A model generated the notes under the pieces. The model did no database searches and was not told where the DNA came from. It worked only from the letters and a program-made list of their open reading frames with translations. Below are positions 1 to 9,311 of a DNA stretch of 64,000 nucleotides, in pieces. Source of the DNA: PWND01 sp964614525 (lineage in GTDB: Bacteria; Bacteroidota; Bacteroidia; Bacteroidales; UBA7960); assembly GCA_964614525.1 (NCBI GenBank), contig CAZTPA010000001.1, forward strand, positions 152,297 to 216,296, written 5' to 3'. Made by a program: the position numbers and the translations under genes. Position 1 is the first letter of the stretch. Every line of letters starts with the position of its first letter.

Positions 1-1542
1 GCCATCAAGGTATGTAGAATAAGTTTCAACAAAAGAGCTGTCATTTTTTATCTTTCTTACAATCCAATTCTTTATATTTTTTTCAGGAATAGGTTCCTTC
101 CAGGTAAACCATTCTTCTCCTCTTTCATCCCATTTAATTGCTTCAGGCGATTTTAATTCACGATACACTCCTTGCCTTGCTGCCTCATAATCCGGCAGTG
201 TTACAACCACCCAAAAGCGTTCACTTGGTTTTAGTTTAAGAAAAGTTTCCCAATATGCTTCTTTATTCATCCACCACCAGTGTATTGCATTGTTATTATA
301 TTGCAATGTTTGAAATTGATTAAATGCAATCAAGAGGACAAATACTCCAATTATAAATGACTTCAACAATCTTTTCCGGCTGTATGCATAATCAATCATA
401 CATGCCATTGGCAATGCCAAAAGAGCATAAGATTCAATAAAAGCTCGGAGCCCAAAACCTCCACCAAACCACCAGCTCCACCATGAAGCAAGAATATATA
501 TATTTATGATTTTAAATACAGCTATTGGCAATAATGCTCCCGGAACTCTTTTAGGAGTATAAAACAAACCAATAAATGCAAGAATCATGATTGGAGTATA
601 AACCAACCATCCCTTTTTATAACTAAACAGAATATTAAATATCTGGGGATTATGAAAGAAAAAGCTGTCTCCTTTTTCCCCATATGTAAAATACAGAATC
701 TTTCCCGAAATGCTATACCAATAAAGGAATTGAGGCACCCACACCAAAATAAAGACTCCCGCCATTATCAAAACCCAATAATACTTTTTTAAAAAAAACA
801 GTATTCTTTCTTTAAATTCTGAAAATGAAGATATTCCCCAAAGGAAAAAAACCAAAAGAATGATAATATTTGTAGGACGCACCAGGGTGATCAATCCGGC
901 AAGCAATCCTGCATGAATTATTCTTTTAACAGATGGCTTTTCATAAAAACGAACTGTGAGCCATAAAAAAATTGCGAATAAAGAAAATCCGAATGAGTGA
1001 GACATTGGAGCTTCCCTGGTTGTGTAGTAAAACAAATTTGTTCCTATCACAACTGCGAATAATGTAAATGCTACAATATTATCTTTAAAGAAGCGCCGTA
1101 AAACCCTTGCCAGGCATATCAATCCAAGCCATAAATAAAACATGGCACTGAAATTTAGTGCTACATGATACGGCCGTGAATACCCGTCAGCTTCATAGTT
1201 AGTTACCAATGCTACTAAATGTCCGACTAAGAAAAAAGGTGAATATAATATTGACATGCCCATTGATGCTCTGATAGCTTTTTTACCGGATGGGCTTTCA
1301 AAAGGCCATATCCATTTACTGAACTTGCCGGTCCCATCTTCCATAAATTCGAAAGATAAATCATTATATATTAAAGTAGCAGGCAAATAAGCATAATAAG
1401 ATTTTATATCCCAGATTATGACTCCCTCGCCCCTGTTATACCTGGCCTGAACAATTATTGTAAACGCTATTAAAATCAATATTATTCGTATTGTTTTATT
1501 AATAACATTTGTTGAGAACCAGATTTTTATTTTATGAATCAT
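1..1542 (-). CDS. Multi-pass membrane protein, glycosyltransferase (GT-C)-like, partial
   Basis: An uninterrupted reading frame of 514 codons starts at an ATG at 1542 and runs off the left edge, so the C-terminus is missing. The protein opens with a basic N-terminus and a membrane segment, followed by a loop containing RGEGVIIWDIKSYYAYLPA, and then about eight to ten hydrophobic helices. The acidic residue in the first extracytoplasmic loop and the aromatic-rich later loops (SWWSWWFGGGFGLR) resemble GT-C fold, lipid-sugar-dependent glycosyltransferases of Bacteroidota. Family membership is inferred from topology and loop motifs only; substrate unknown. It is transcribed divergently from the TetR gene across a 334-bp gap. 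Confidence 0.7.
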   Translation of the reverse strand, partial: MIHKIKIWFSTNVINKTIRIILILIAFTIIVQARYNRGEGVIIWDIKSYYAYLPATLIYNDLSFEFMEDGTGKFSKWIWPFESPSGKKAIRASMGMSILYSPFFLVGHLVALVTNYEADGYSRPYHVALNFSAMFYLWLGLICLARVLRRFFKDNIVAFTLFAVVIGTNLFYYTTREAPMSHSFGFSLFAIFLWLTVRFYEKPSVKRIIHAGLLAGLITLVRPTNIIILLVFFLWGISSFSEFKERILFFLKKYYWVLIMAGVFILVWVPQFLYWYSISGKILYFTYGEKGDSFFFHNPQIFNILFSYKKGWLVYTPIMILAFIGLFYTPKRVPGALLPIAVFKIINIYILASWWSWWFGGGFGLRAFIESYALLALPMACMIDYAYSRKRLLKSFIIGVFVLLIAFNQFQTLQYNNNAIHWWWMNKEAYWETFLKLKPSERFWVVVTLPDYEAARQGVYRELKSPEAIKWDERGEEWFTWKEPIPEKNIKNWIVRKIKNDSSFVETYSTYLDG

Positions 1543-1762
1543 GCTATAAATTTAAATTTCAACACCTTAATAATCAAATTCATAATTGCCATTAAAATCA
1601 AAGCGCACTTTATTCTTTTCAGAAATAAAACAGGTCTATTATTGCCTTTAGAGTTTTATGCGAAAATACAATTTATAAAACTAATTTCTATTTTTATAAT
1701 ATGCTTTTGAAAAATTATTTTTTTCTATTTAAACAAATTGTCAAATAAAATTGTTGTACGTT

Positions 1763-1813
1763 GGAAACTTTTTTTGTTTTTTTTGTTTCCGATAATTTCT
1801 TTTTTTACCTTTG
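1763..1813 (+). promoter_or_regulatory. Promoter of the efflux operon with overlapping inverted repeat
   Basis: A Bacteroidota-type promoter is visible: TTG at 1783-1785, a 20-bp spacer, and TACCTTTG (matching TAnnTTTG) at 1806-1813, about 63 bp before the TetR start codon. The inverted repeat GGAAAC (1763-1768) / GTTTCC (1785-1790) overlaps the -33 element, where a repressor would block polymerase. That the TetR product binds it is inference. The rest of the 1543-1876 gap is AT-rich and shows no gene. Confidence 0.5.
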
Positions 1814-1876
1814 CAATGTTTTGCAAAAAAAAAAACAAGCAAGATTAACATATAAGCATAAAGCACAGCAATAATA

Positions 1877-2488
1877 ATGAATGAATATATAGGAAAAATT
1901 TCCGCGTTTTACTTCAAGTATGGAATCAAAAGCGTTACAATGGATGATCTTGCAAGAGAGTTAGGTGTCAGTAAAAAAACGCTATATCAGCATTATAATG
2001 ATAAAGAAGATGTCGTTTTTAATGTAATCCAGCATCATATAATAAATCAACAGCAGGAGATTAAAGAGATACTGAAAGATAAAGAGTATAATGCAATAGA
2101 TCATTTACTACATATGAGCAGATATATCTCTGAAAACATAAAAAATATGAATCCTTCAATCACCTATGATTTACAAAAATACTATCCAAATGCTTGGAAA
2201 AAACTTATGAAATTCAAAAGGGAACATGTTTATAAAAAAATAATGGAAAATATTTCCAAAGGCATAAAAGAAGATTTATATCAAAAAAATTTAAACTACG
2301 AGATTATAACAAGCATTTATGTAAACATGATGGAAATATTTTCAGGTGGCAAATATGCTGAATTAAAAAAATTCTCAAATGAAGAAATATTCAGAACCTT
2401 ATTTATTTACCATATAAGAGGTATTTGTAATGAAAATGGCAATAAATATCTTAATAAGAAATTAAAAGAAAGCAAGGAGCTTCTATAA
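1877..2488 (+). CDS. TetR/AcrR family transcriptional regulator
   Basis: The 203-residue protein has an N-terminal TetR helix-turn-helix at about residues 20-50 (VTMDDLARELGVSKKTLYQHY followed by KED), which fits the AcrR-type DNA-binding domain. The variable C-terminal ligand-binding half is Lys/Glu-rich with no recognisable subfamily. It is the first gene of a TetR-TolC-HlyD-RND set, 16 bp ahead of the TolC-like gene, so it is probably a local repressor of the efflux operon and of itself. This is a very common gene order in Bacteroidota. The inducer cannot be read from the sequence. Confidence 0.9.
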   Translation: MNEYIGKISAFYFKYGIKSVTMDDLARELGVSKKTLYQHYNDKEDVVFNVIQHHIINQQQEIKEILKDKEYNAIDHLLHMSRYISENIKNMNPSITYDLQKYYPNAWKKLMKFKREHVYKKIMENISKGIKEDLYQKNLNYEIITSIYVNMMEIFSGGKYAELKKFSNEEIFRTLFIYHIRGICNENGNKYLNKKLKESKELL

Positions 2489-2504
2489 ATGTAAAAACAA
2501 AAAT

Positions 2505-3863
2505 ATGAAGACAATGAAACTAGTTTTATTATCACTATTGATAGCTCTGACACAGTTGAATGCAAATGCTGATTCTTTAAGCATAAGCGATTCCACTCCA
2601 TTAAGCTTAAAGGAAGCTCATGAATATGCTGTAAAAAATAGCGCATCTATGAAAAATGCAAGAATTGACGCATCAATTGCAGAAAAACAAATTGCAGAAA
2701 CCAGGGCAATCGGTTTACCACAAATAAATGCTTCAGCCGAATATCAGTATTACTTTGAGATTCCCACAAGCCTTATTCCCGCAGAATTTTTTGGTGGTCA
2801 GCCCGGAGAGTTTGCCGAAATCCAATTTGGTACTGAACAAAACTTATCAGCAAACCTGAATGTAAATCAACTGATTTTTGACGGATCCTATTTTATTGGC
2901 TTACGAGCGGCTAAAATCTACAGGGATATATCAAACAAAAACATTGAAAAATCAGAAATTGACATAAAAGTAAGTGTATCACAAACATACTATCTCGCCC
3001 TTATTACTCAAGAGAATATAAAGATTTTACAGGAAAATCTTGAAAATATGAATAAAATCTACTATGAAACCGAGAAGATGTTTGAAGCAGGCTTTACTGA
3101 TCAGATTAATAAGGAACAGCTTATTCTGGCAGTGTCAAGATTAAAGAACACTTTATCTAACCTTAAGCGCCAAGAAAAACTAACAAATAATCTGCTAAAG
3201 TTCCAAATAGGAATGGATATGCAAACAGATTTGGAATTAACTGATGATTTAACAGAACTAATAAAGCAGATAAATCTTGAAACAGTTAAATCAGAAAACT
3301 TTAATCATGAAAACCATATTGATTACAAGATAGTTAAGTCGTATGAATACATGCAGGAAATGAATTTTAAGAGAGAGCGATCTGCATATTGGCCTAAAAT
3401 ATCAGGAAACTACGTTTATCAGCAATCTGCAATGAGGAATGAGTTTAACTTTTTAGATAGTGAAGAATCCTGGTTTCCTACTTCATTTTTTGGGGTTAGT
3501 ATAAGCATCCCGATATTCTCATCAGGCATGAAAAATTCCCGGGTACAGCAGGCCAAATTGGAACTGAATAAGGCTAAAATCTCAACACAGCAAACATCCA
3601 GTTCTATACAATTGCAAATGGAAGAAGCCCGTGCGGAATTTAATACAGCAATGGAAAAATATCAAAACGACAAAGAAAACCTTGAGCTTGCAAACAAGAT
3701 TTTAAAAAGAACAAATATAATGCATAAAGAGGGGCTTGCTTCCAGCCTTGAGCTTACACAAGCGAATGATCAGTTGCTGGAAACACAAGGCAGCTATTTG
3801 CAGGCAATTTTTGAACTGTTAAATGCAAAAAATGAGCTGGACAAAGCATTAGGAAGATTATAA
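2505..3863 (+). CDS. TolC family outer membrane efflux protein
   Basis: The 452-residue protein has a Sec signal peptide (cleavage near residue 22, NANA) and two long helical outer-membrane-efflux repeats, with typical segments such as LPQINASAEYQY and a C-terminal LELTQANDQLLETQGSYLQA. It would form the trimeric outer-membrane channel of the tripartite pump encoded by the two following genes. Length and layout are normal for the family. It follows the TetR gene by 16 bp and precedes the adaptor gene closely, so it is almost certainly cotranscribed with them. Confidence 0.92.
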   Translation: MKTMKLVLLSLLIALTQLNANADSLSISDSTPLSLKEAHEYAVKNSASMKNARIDASIAEKQIAETRAIGLPQINASAEYQYYFEIPTSLIPAEFFGGQPGEFAEIQFGTEQNLSANLNVNQLIFDGSYFIGLRAAKIYRDISNKNIEKSEIDIKVSVSQTYYLALITQENIKILQENLENMNKIYYETEKMFEAGFTDQINKEQLILAVSRLKNTLSNLKRQEKLTNNLLKFQIGMDMQTDLELTDDLTELIKQINLETVKSENFNHENHIDYKIVKSYEYMQEMNFKRERSAYWPKISGNYVYQQSAMRNEFNFLDSEESWFPTSFFGVSISIPIFSSGMKNSRVQQAKLELNKAKISTQQTSSSIQLQMEEARAEFNTAMEKYQNDKENLELANKILKRTNIMHKEGLASSLELTQANDQLLETQGSYLQAIFELLNAKNELDKALGRL

Positions 3864-3914
3864 TCACAAAATTTAATAAAAATATCATTGAATAACCAAG
3901 AAACTAATAAAGGT

Positions 3915-5114
3915 ATGAAAAGCATAAAAAACAATTTAAAAAGTATCTTCTTAGTAAGAAGTATCATATTAACAGCTGTATTGGCACTATTATCATTCGG
4001 ATTAAATTCATGCAGCGAAAATGCAGATAAAAGCCCTGATGAAATTAAAGAAAGAATTACAGAAAAAAACAATTCTATTAATGAATTAACAAAAGAAATT
4101 GCAGAGCTTGAAAGAGAGTTGGAAAGCATGGGCGCAGTTTCAAACAACAGAACCCGCATACCTGTTACTGTTTCAAAGCTAGAACAACAACATTTTGATC
4201 ATTACGTCAAGCTCAATGGATCAGTTGAGGCAGTGAAATCAGCAACTATAACGCCGGAAATTAGTGGTCATATAAAAATAATTAATGTTGATAAAGGCGA
4301 TAAAGTAAAAAAGGGAACAGTAGTGGCGAGGCTAAATTCTGAAGTTATTGAAAATAATATTAAGGAAGTAAAAACCTCTATGGAGTTAGCAGAAACAATG
4401 TATAACAGACAAAAGAGTTTGTGGGAACAAGAGATTGGCAGTGAAATTGAGTATTTGCAAGCAAAAAATAATTACGAAAGCCTGGTTTCAAAACTCAAAA
4501 CATTAGAATCACAATTAGAAATGTCTGTAATAAAAGCTCCTTTTGACGGTATTATTGAAAACACTTTTCAAAAGCAAGGCGAACTGGCAACTCCGGGAGC
4601 GCCTATGATGCAAATAATAAATCTGGAAGCTCTTTATATTAATGCTGATGTATCGGAAAGGTACTTGCCTGTTATGAATCAAAACAAAGAGGTAATACTA
4701 AGATTCCCTTCATACCCTGAATATGAAGAAAAAGTAGCGGTAAACAGAATCGGTAACGTAATTAATCCTGATAACAGGACATTTAATATTCAATTAAAAA
4801 TCAATAATCAGGAAGGAAAGTTCAAGCCAAACATGACAGCTATTGTCAGTTTAATGACTTTTTCAACAGATGAAGCGGTGATTGCGCCTTCATTCCTTAT
4901 AAAACAAGATACTCAAGGTCATTATGTATTTATCGCAAAAAAAATAAATGAAGATTTAAGAGCTAAGAAAGTTTACCTTGAAAGAGGATTAGATGGAGAA
5001 GGACAAACAATAATTGAATCAGGGATAAGTGCCGGTGATCTTTTAATTATAAAAGGGCATAACCAGGTCAATGACGGCTCTCTGCTTAGTATTTCAGATA
5101 CTAACCAAAGTTAA
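3915..5114 (+). CDS. HlyD/AcrA-type periplasmic adaptor (membrane fusion) lipoprotein
   Basis: The frame is open from a TTG at 3888, but the ATG at 3915 is preferred because it places a lipoprotein signal (about 30 residues ending in a GLNSC lipobox) at the N-terminus. A coiled coil at about 35-75 is followed by the biotinyl-lipoyl-like half-motif (SGHIKIINVDKGDKVKKGTVV), a helical hairpin, the second half-motif (IKAPFDGIIENTF) and a beta-barrel domain. It would link the inner-membrane RND pump to the TolC channel. It sits between those two genes in one operon. Confidence 0.92.
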   Translation: MKSIKNNLKSIFLVRSIILTAVLALLSFGLNSCSENADKSPDEIKERITEKNNSINELTKEIAELERELESMGAVSNNRTRIPVTVSKLEQQHFDHYVKLNGSVEAVKSATITPEISGHIKIINVDKGDKVKKGTVVARLNSEVIENNIKEVKTSMELAETMYNRQKSLWEQEIGSEIEYLQAKNNYESLVSKLKTLESQLEMSVIKAPFDGIIENTFQKQGELATPGAPMMQIINLEALYINADVSERYLPVMNQNKEVILRFPSYPEYEEKVAVNRIGNVINPDNRTFNIQLKINNQEGKFKPNMTAIVSLMTFSTDEAVIAPSFLIKQDTQGHYVFIAKKINEDLRAKKVYLERGLDGEGQTIIESGISAGDLLIIKGHNQVNDGSLLSISDTNQS

Positions 5115-5149
5115 AACTGAGATTTATTTAATACTCAAATAATCATACA

Positions 5150-8100
5150 ATGTCAGAAAAAGAAGTAAAAACAACAGATATTAGAGAGTTTAAACCAACA
5201 ACGATTGCTTTAAAAAACAAAAATACTATCTTTTTATTAGCGATTATATTGGCAATATTCGGCACAATCTCATACAGAATTTTACCGAAAGAACTGTTTC
5301 CGGATGTTGTTATACCAACAATTATGGTAAAAACAATATATCCAGGAAATTCTCCGGTGGATATGGAAAACCTCATATCACGACCGTTGGAAAATGAAAT
5401 AAATACAATCAGTGAAATAAAAAAACTATCATCAGAATCAACCCAGGATAATTCCGATATTTTTGTAGAATTCCAAACCGATGTTGAAATTAAATCTGCT
5501 CTTCAGGATGTAAAAGATGCTGTCGACCGGGCAAAGTCAGAATTACCAAGCGACTTGCAAGTTGACCCGATGGTTATGGAAATTGATTTTTCCGAGTTTC
5601 CTATAATCAACATAAATATTTCAGGAGATTATTCTCTAAACGAATTAAAGCGTTATGCCGATTTTTTGACTGAAAATATAGAAGCAATCCCTGAAATTTC
5701 AAAAATTGAAATGACAGGAATTGAAGAAAGAGAAATTCAAATTAACGTGGATCCAATAAAGCTAAATGCTAATGAACTTAGTTTCGGAGATATTGAGAAT
5801 GCGGTAAGAATGGAAAATGTTTCAATATCAGGAGGTACAATTCTTTTCCAAGACAATACAAGGTGGGCTGTTCGCAGTGTAGGCGAGTTTACAGATGTTA
5901 GAGAAATTGAAAAAATAATTGTTAAGCATGAATTTGGAAATATAGTTTATTTGGGAGACATTGCAGAGATTACTGACACTTATGCCGAACCTATGAGTGT
6001 TTCCAGGCTTGACGATCAAGCTGTTGTTTCACTTCAGGTTGTTAAAAAATCAGGAGAAAATCTAATTGCAGCAACTAATAAAATATTTGATGTATTGCAA
6101 GAATCAAAAGAAAACGGCAACATCCCTGATGATCTTAACATAACTATAACTAACGATCAATCTGAAAATATCAGAAATCAGTTATCAAATCTTGAAAACA
6201 GCGTAATAATGGCTGTTATTCTAATAATTATTGTGCTGTATTTATTTTTGGGTATTAAAAATGCTCTATTTGTTGGCATGGCAATACCTCTCTCAATACT
6301 AACATCTTTTATGGTTTTGGGAATATTAGATATCCAAATAAATATGATAGTACTTTTCTCTATCATTTTAGCATTAGGATTATTAGTAGATAATGCAATC
6401 GTTGCTGTTGACAATATTTTTCGATTTATTGAAAGAGGTTATCCGGTTTTTGAAGCTTCAAAAAAAGCAATAGGCGAGATAGCAATACCCATCATTACAT
6501 CAACAGCAACAACACTTTCAGCATTTCTGCCGTTGGCATTTTGGCAGGGCATGGTAGGTGAATTTATGAAGTACATGCCTATTACACTAATAATTGTTTT
6601 ATTATCTTCTTTATTTGTAGCTCTTATTATTATTCCGGTATTATCTTATACATTTTTTAGAAATGAAAAAGCTAAAGCAAATGAAGAAATTGAAGCTGAT
6701 GTTTTAATTAAGAAGCGAAAAAATAATTTGAGAAGGCTGTTAATCTCTATTGCTATTATAGCTGTTGGCGGATTATTGCACATTTTAGGAGTTACATTGT
6801 TAGCTAATATATTAATTCTTATTGCTCTTGTAGTTTTAGCTGCAAAATATGTGTTTTCACCATTAGCAAAATGGTTTCAAAATAGCATTTTACCTTTTAA
6901 TGAAAAATTATATTCAAGAACATTAAATTATGCATTAAGAGGCAAAAGACCATATTACTTTGTATTCGGAACATTTGTATTCCTTATTCTTGCAACTTCT
7001 TTTTTCTTTATTAAAAGTCCAAACATATTGTTTTTTCCGGACAATCAACCTAACTTTATTAATATTTTAGTCGATTTGCCTTTAGGTACAGATATTAAAG
7101 AAACTGACATCAGAATTCAGGCCGTTGAAAATCATCTTAAAGAAATTCTTGAACCCAACAAAAATATAGTTAAGTCGATTCATACAACTGTTGGACGTGG
7201 TGCTGTTGGTGAAATGGAGTTTAGTGCAGGTGACACACCAAATCGTGGGCGCATTACAATCACTTTTGTTGAGCAGGAAGACCGAATGGGTGTTAATACA
7301 AACTCACTAATTGCTGAAATAAGTGATGAACTCATTGGAGAATATCCGGGAATGGATATAAAGGTTGAAAAAAACAGTATGGGTCCACCTTCTGGAAAAC
7401 CTATCAATATTGAGATTAGTGGAAAAGAATATGAACGATTGATTTCAATTACTGAAGATGTTAAAAGTAGAATTAATAATGCAGGAATTGAAGGAATAGA
7501 AGGTTTAAGAATGGACTTAGATACTGACAAACCTGAAATTATTATTAATATTGACAGGGAACAAGCCCGCAGATATGGAGTATCTACTTATGCTGTTTCA
7601 AATACAATCAGAACTGCTTTGTTTGGACTTGAAGTTTCTTCCTTCAAATTGGAAGAAGAAGACATCCCTATTCAACTAAGACTTAAAGAGGAATACAGGA
7701 ACAGCATGTCTTCGCTAATGAACCAATTTATTACATTCAGAAGTCAAAGTACAGGAAAATTAATGCAGGTTCCAATATCCGCTGTTGCATCCTATGAATA
7801 CAGCAAAACTTATGGTTCTATTAGTCGGATAGACCTTGATCGTGTAATAACACTATATTCTAATGTTTTACCAGGATATAATGCAAACCGGATTAATGAT
7901 CAAATTGCTGAAGTACTTGAGAATATTATTTTACCGGAGGGCTATGCATATGAATTTACCGGCGAGCAGCAAGAACAGCAAGAATCTATGGCTTTTCTAA
8001 TACAGGCATTATTTATTGCCCTGGCAATTATAGCATTGATATTGGTAACTCAATTTAACTCGATTATTAAACCTTTCATTATAATTATGAGTGTTATATT

Positions 8101-8644
8101 TAGCACAGCTGGTGTCTTTTTTGGCCTTGCGCTGTTTAATATGGATTTTATAATAATTATGACAGGAATTGGTATTATTAGTCTTGTTGGGGTTGTAGTT
8201 AATAATGCTATTGTATTAATTGATTATACCGACTATCTGCATTTAAGAAAAAAAATAGAAAATGATATTCCCGAAGAAAAATATCTTGAGCCTGCTGATT
8301 CATTAGAATGTATAAAGGAAGCCGGAAAAACTCGTTTTCGACCGGTTATTCTAACTGCAATCACCACAGTGCTAGGCTTGGTTCCTTTAGCAATTGGTTT
8401 AAATATCAACTTTATAACATTATTCACTGATTTTAATCCACAAATATATTTTGGTGGCGATAATGCTGCTTTTTGGAGTCCAATGGCATGGACTATCATT
8501 TTTGGTTTAACATTAGCCACATTCTTAACATTAATTGTGGTTCCAAGTATGTATCAAATCTTGCTATCATCAAAAAGGAAATTTAAAAAAATCAGAAAAG
8601 ACATTTTAATAAAAGCAGGATATCAGTCAGATAATGAAGACTAA
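5150..8644 (+). CDS. Efflux RND transporter permease (AcrB/MdtB-like, HAE1 type)
   Basis: At 1164 residues it has the two-fold RND layout: TM1 at about 25-45, a large periplasmic porter loop, a TM2-6 bundle (about 345-520), then the repeat with a second loop and TM8-12. The TM4 segment carries the proton-relay acidic motif LGLLVDNAIVAVDNIF, mirrored by GVVVNNAIVLIDYTD in TM10. The middle region (about 520-590) is longer than in E. coli AcrB and holds extra hydrophobic segments. It is the last gene of the operon; the substrate is unknown, probably lipophilic compounds. Confidence 0.93.
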   Translation: MSEKEVKTTDIREFKPTTIALKNKNTIFLLAIILAIFGTISYRILPKELFPDVVIPTIMVKTIYPGNSPVDMENLISRPLENEINTISEIKKLSSESTQDNSDIFVEFQTDVEIKSALQDVKDAVDRAKSELPSDLQVDPMVMEIDFSEFPIININISGDYSLNELKRYADFLTENIEAIPEISKIEMTGIEEREIQINVDPIKLNANELSFGDIENAVRMENVSISGGTILFQDNTRWAVRSVGEFTDVREIEKIIVKHEFGNIVYLGDIAEITDTYAEPMSVSRLDDQAVVSLQVVKKSGENLIAATNKIFDVLQESKENGNIPDDLNITITNDQSENIRNQLSNLENSVIMAVILIIIVLYLFLGIKNALFVGMAIPLSILTSFMVLGILDIQINMIVLFSIILALGLLVDNAIVAVDNIFRFIERGYPVFEASKKAIGEIAIPIITSTATTLSAFLPLAFWQGMVGEFMKYMPITLIIVLLSSLFVALIIIPVLSYTFFRNEKAKANEEIEADVLIKKRKNNLRRLLISIAIIAVGGLLHILGVTLLANILILIALVVLAAKYVFSPLAKWFQNSILPFNEKLYSRTLNYALRGKRPYYFVFGTFVFLILATSFFFIKSPNILFFPDNQPNFINILVDLPLGTDIKETDIRIQAVENHLKEILEPNKNIVKSIHTTVGRGAVGEMEFSAGDTPNRGRITITFVEQEDRMGVNTNSLIAEISDELIGEYPGMDIKVEKNSMGPPSGKPINIEISGKEYERLISITEDVKSRINNAGIEGIEGLRMDLDTDKPEIIINIDREQARRYGVSTYAVSNTIRTALFGLEVSSFKLEEEDIPIQLRLKEEYRNSMSSLMNQFITFRSQSTGKLMQVPISAVASYEYSKTYGSISRIDLDRVITLYSNVLPGYNANRINDQIAEVLENIILPEGYAYEFTGEQQEQQESMAFLIQALFIALAIIALILVTQFNSIIKPFIIIMSVIFSTAGVFFGLALFNMDFIIIMTGIGIISLVGVVVNNAIVLIDYTDYLHLRKKIENDIPEEKYLEPADSLECIKEAGKTRFRPVILTAITTVLGLVPLAIGLNINFITLFTDFNPQIYFGGDNAAFWSPMAWTIIFGLTLATFLTLIVVPSMYQILLSSKRKFKKIRKDILIKAGYQSDNED

Positions 8645-8666
8645 TTCATAAAATCAGTTTTACTTT

Positions 8667-8695
8667 GCCTTATTAATACAAAACATAAATAAGGC
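8667..8695 (+). terminator. Weak hairpin after the RND operon
   Basis: GCCTTATT (8667-8674) pairs perfectly with AATAAGGC (8688-8695) over a 13-nt loop, 22 bp after the RND stop codon. There is no long T-run after it, so intrinsic termination is only possible. Confidence 0.3.
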
Positions 8696-8738
8696 CTAAG
8701 AATTATACATTTTAAATTATTACTTTTGTCAAAAAGAC

Positions 8739-9290
8739 ATGATAGTTATAGGTATCACAGGCACTTTAGGTGCAGGTAAAGGAACAGTTGTCAATTATCT
8801 GGTTAATGAAAAAGGATTTACTCATTATTCTGTAAGGGGCTTACTTACAGAAAAACTTCATGAGGCCGGAAAAACTGTCAATAGAGACTCGCTAACAAAT
8901 CTGGCAAACAAACTCAGAGCCGGGAACTCTCCCGCCTACCTTATTGAACTATTATATGAAAAAGCAGTTGAAAACGGGAAAAATTGCATAATTGAGAGCA
9001 TTAGAACTCCCGGAGAAATTGAATTGCTAAGAAAAAAACCGAACTTTTTCCTTCTCGCTGTTGATGCTGATCCAAAAATAAGATATCAGAGGATTGTTTT
9101 AAGGAACTCCGAAACCGACAACATTAGCTATGAAACTTTTCTTGCAAATGAAAAACGTGAAATGCAATCAAATGACCCAAACAAACAAAACCTTAGTGCT
9201 TGTATAAAACAAGCTGATTTTGTAATTATCAATAATGGTAATATAGAGGAGCTTAATAAAAAAACTGAATATTTTTATCAGCAATTATAA
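8739..9290 (+). CDS. P-loop nucleotide kinase, dephospho-CoA-kinase/UPF0200-like
   Basis: The 183-residue protein opens directly with a Walker A loop (IGITGTLGAGKGTVVNYL, residues 3-20) and has a lid-like arginine-rich region (RYQRIVLRNSETD), the form of small nucleoside-monophosphate or dephospho-CoA kinases. It is not a standard CoaE: the segment after the P-loop (KGFTHYSVRGLLTEKL) is closer to kinase domains fused to dCMP deaminases in some lineages. A dCMP deaminase gene lies 2.75 kb downstream on the same strand. A deoxynucleotide role is inference. Confidence 0.7.
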   Translation: MIVIGITGTLGAGKGTVVNYLVNEKGFTHYSVRGLLTEKLHEAGKTVNRDSLTNLANKLRAGNSPAYLIELLYEKAVENGKNCIIESIRTPGEIELLRKKPNFFLLAVDADPKIRYQRIVLRNSETDNISYETFLANEKREMQSNDPNKQNLSACIKQADFVIINNGNIEELNKKTEYFYQQL

Positions 9291-9311
9291 AGGTTTTTAT
9301 CAAGTATTTAG

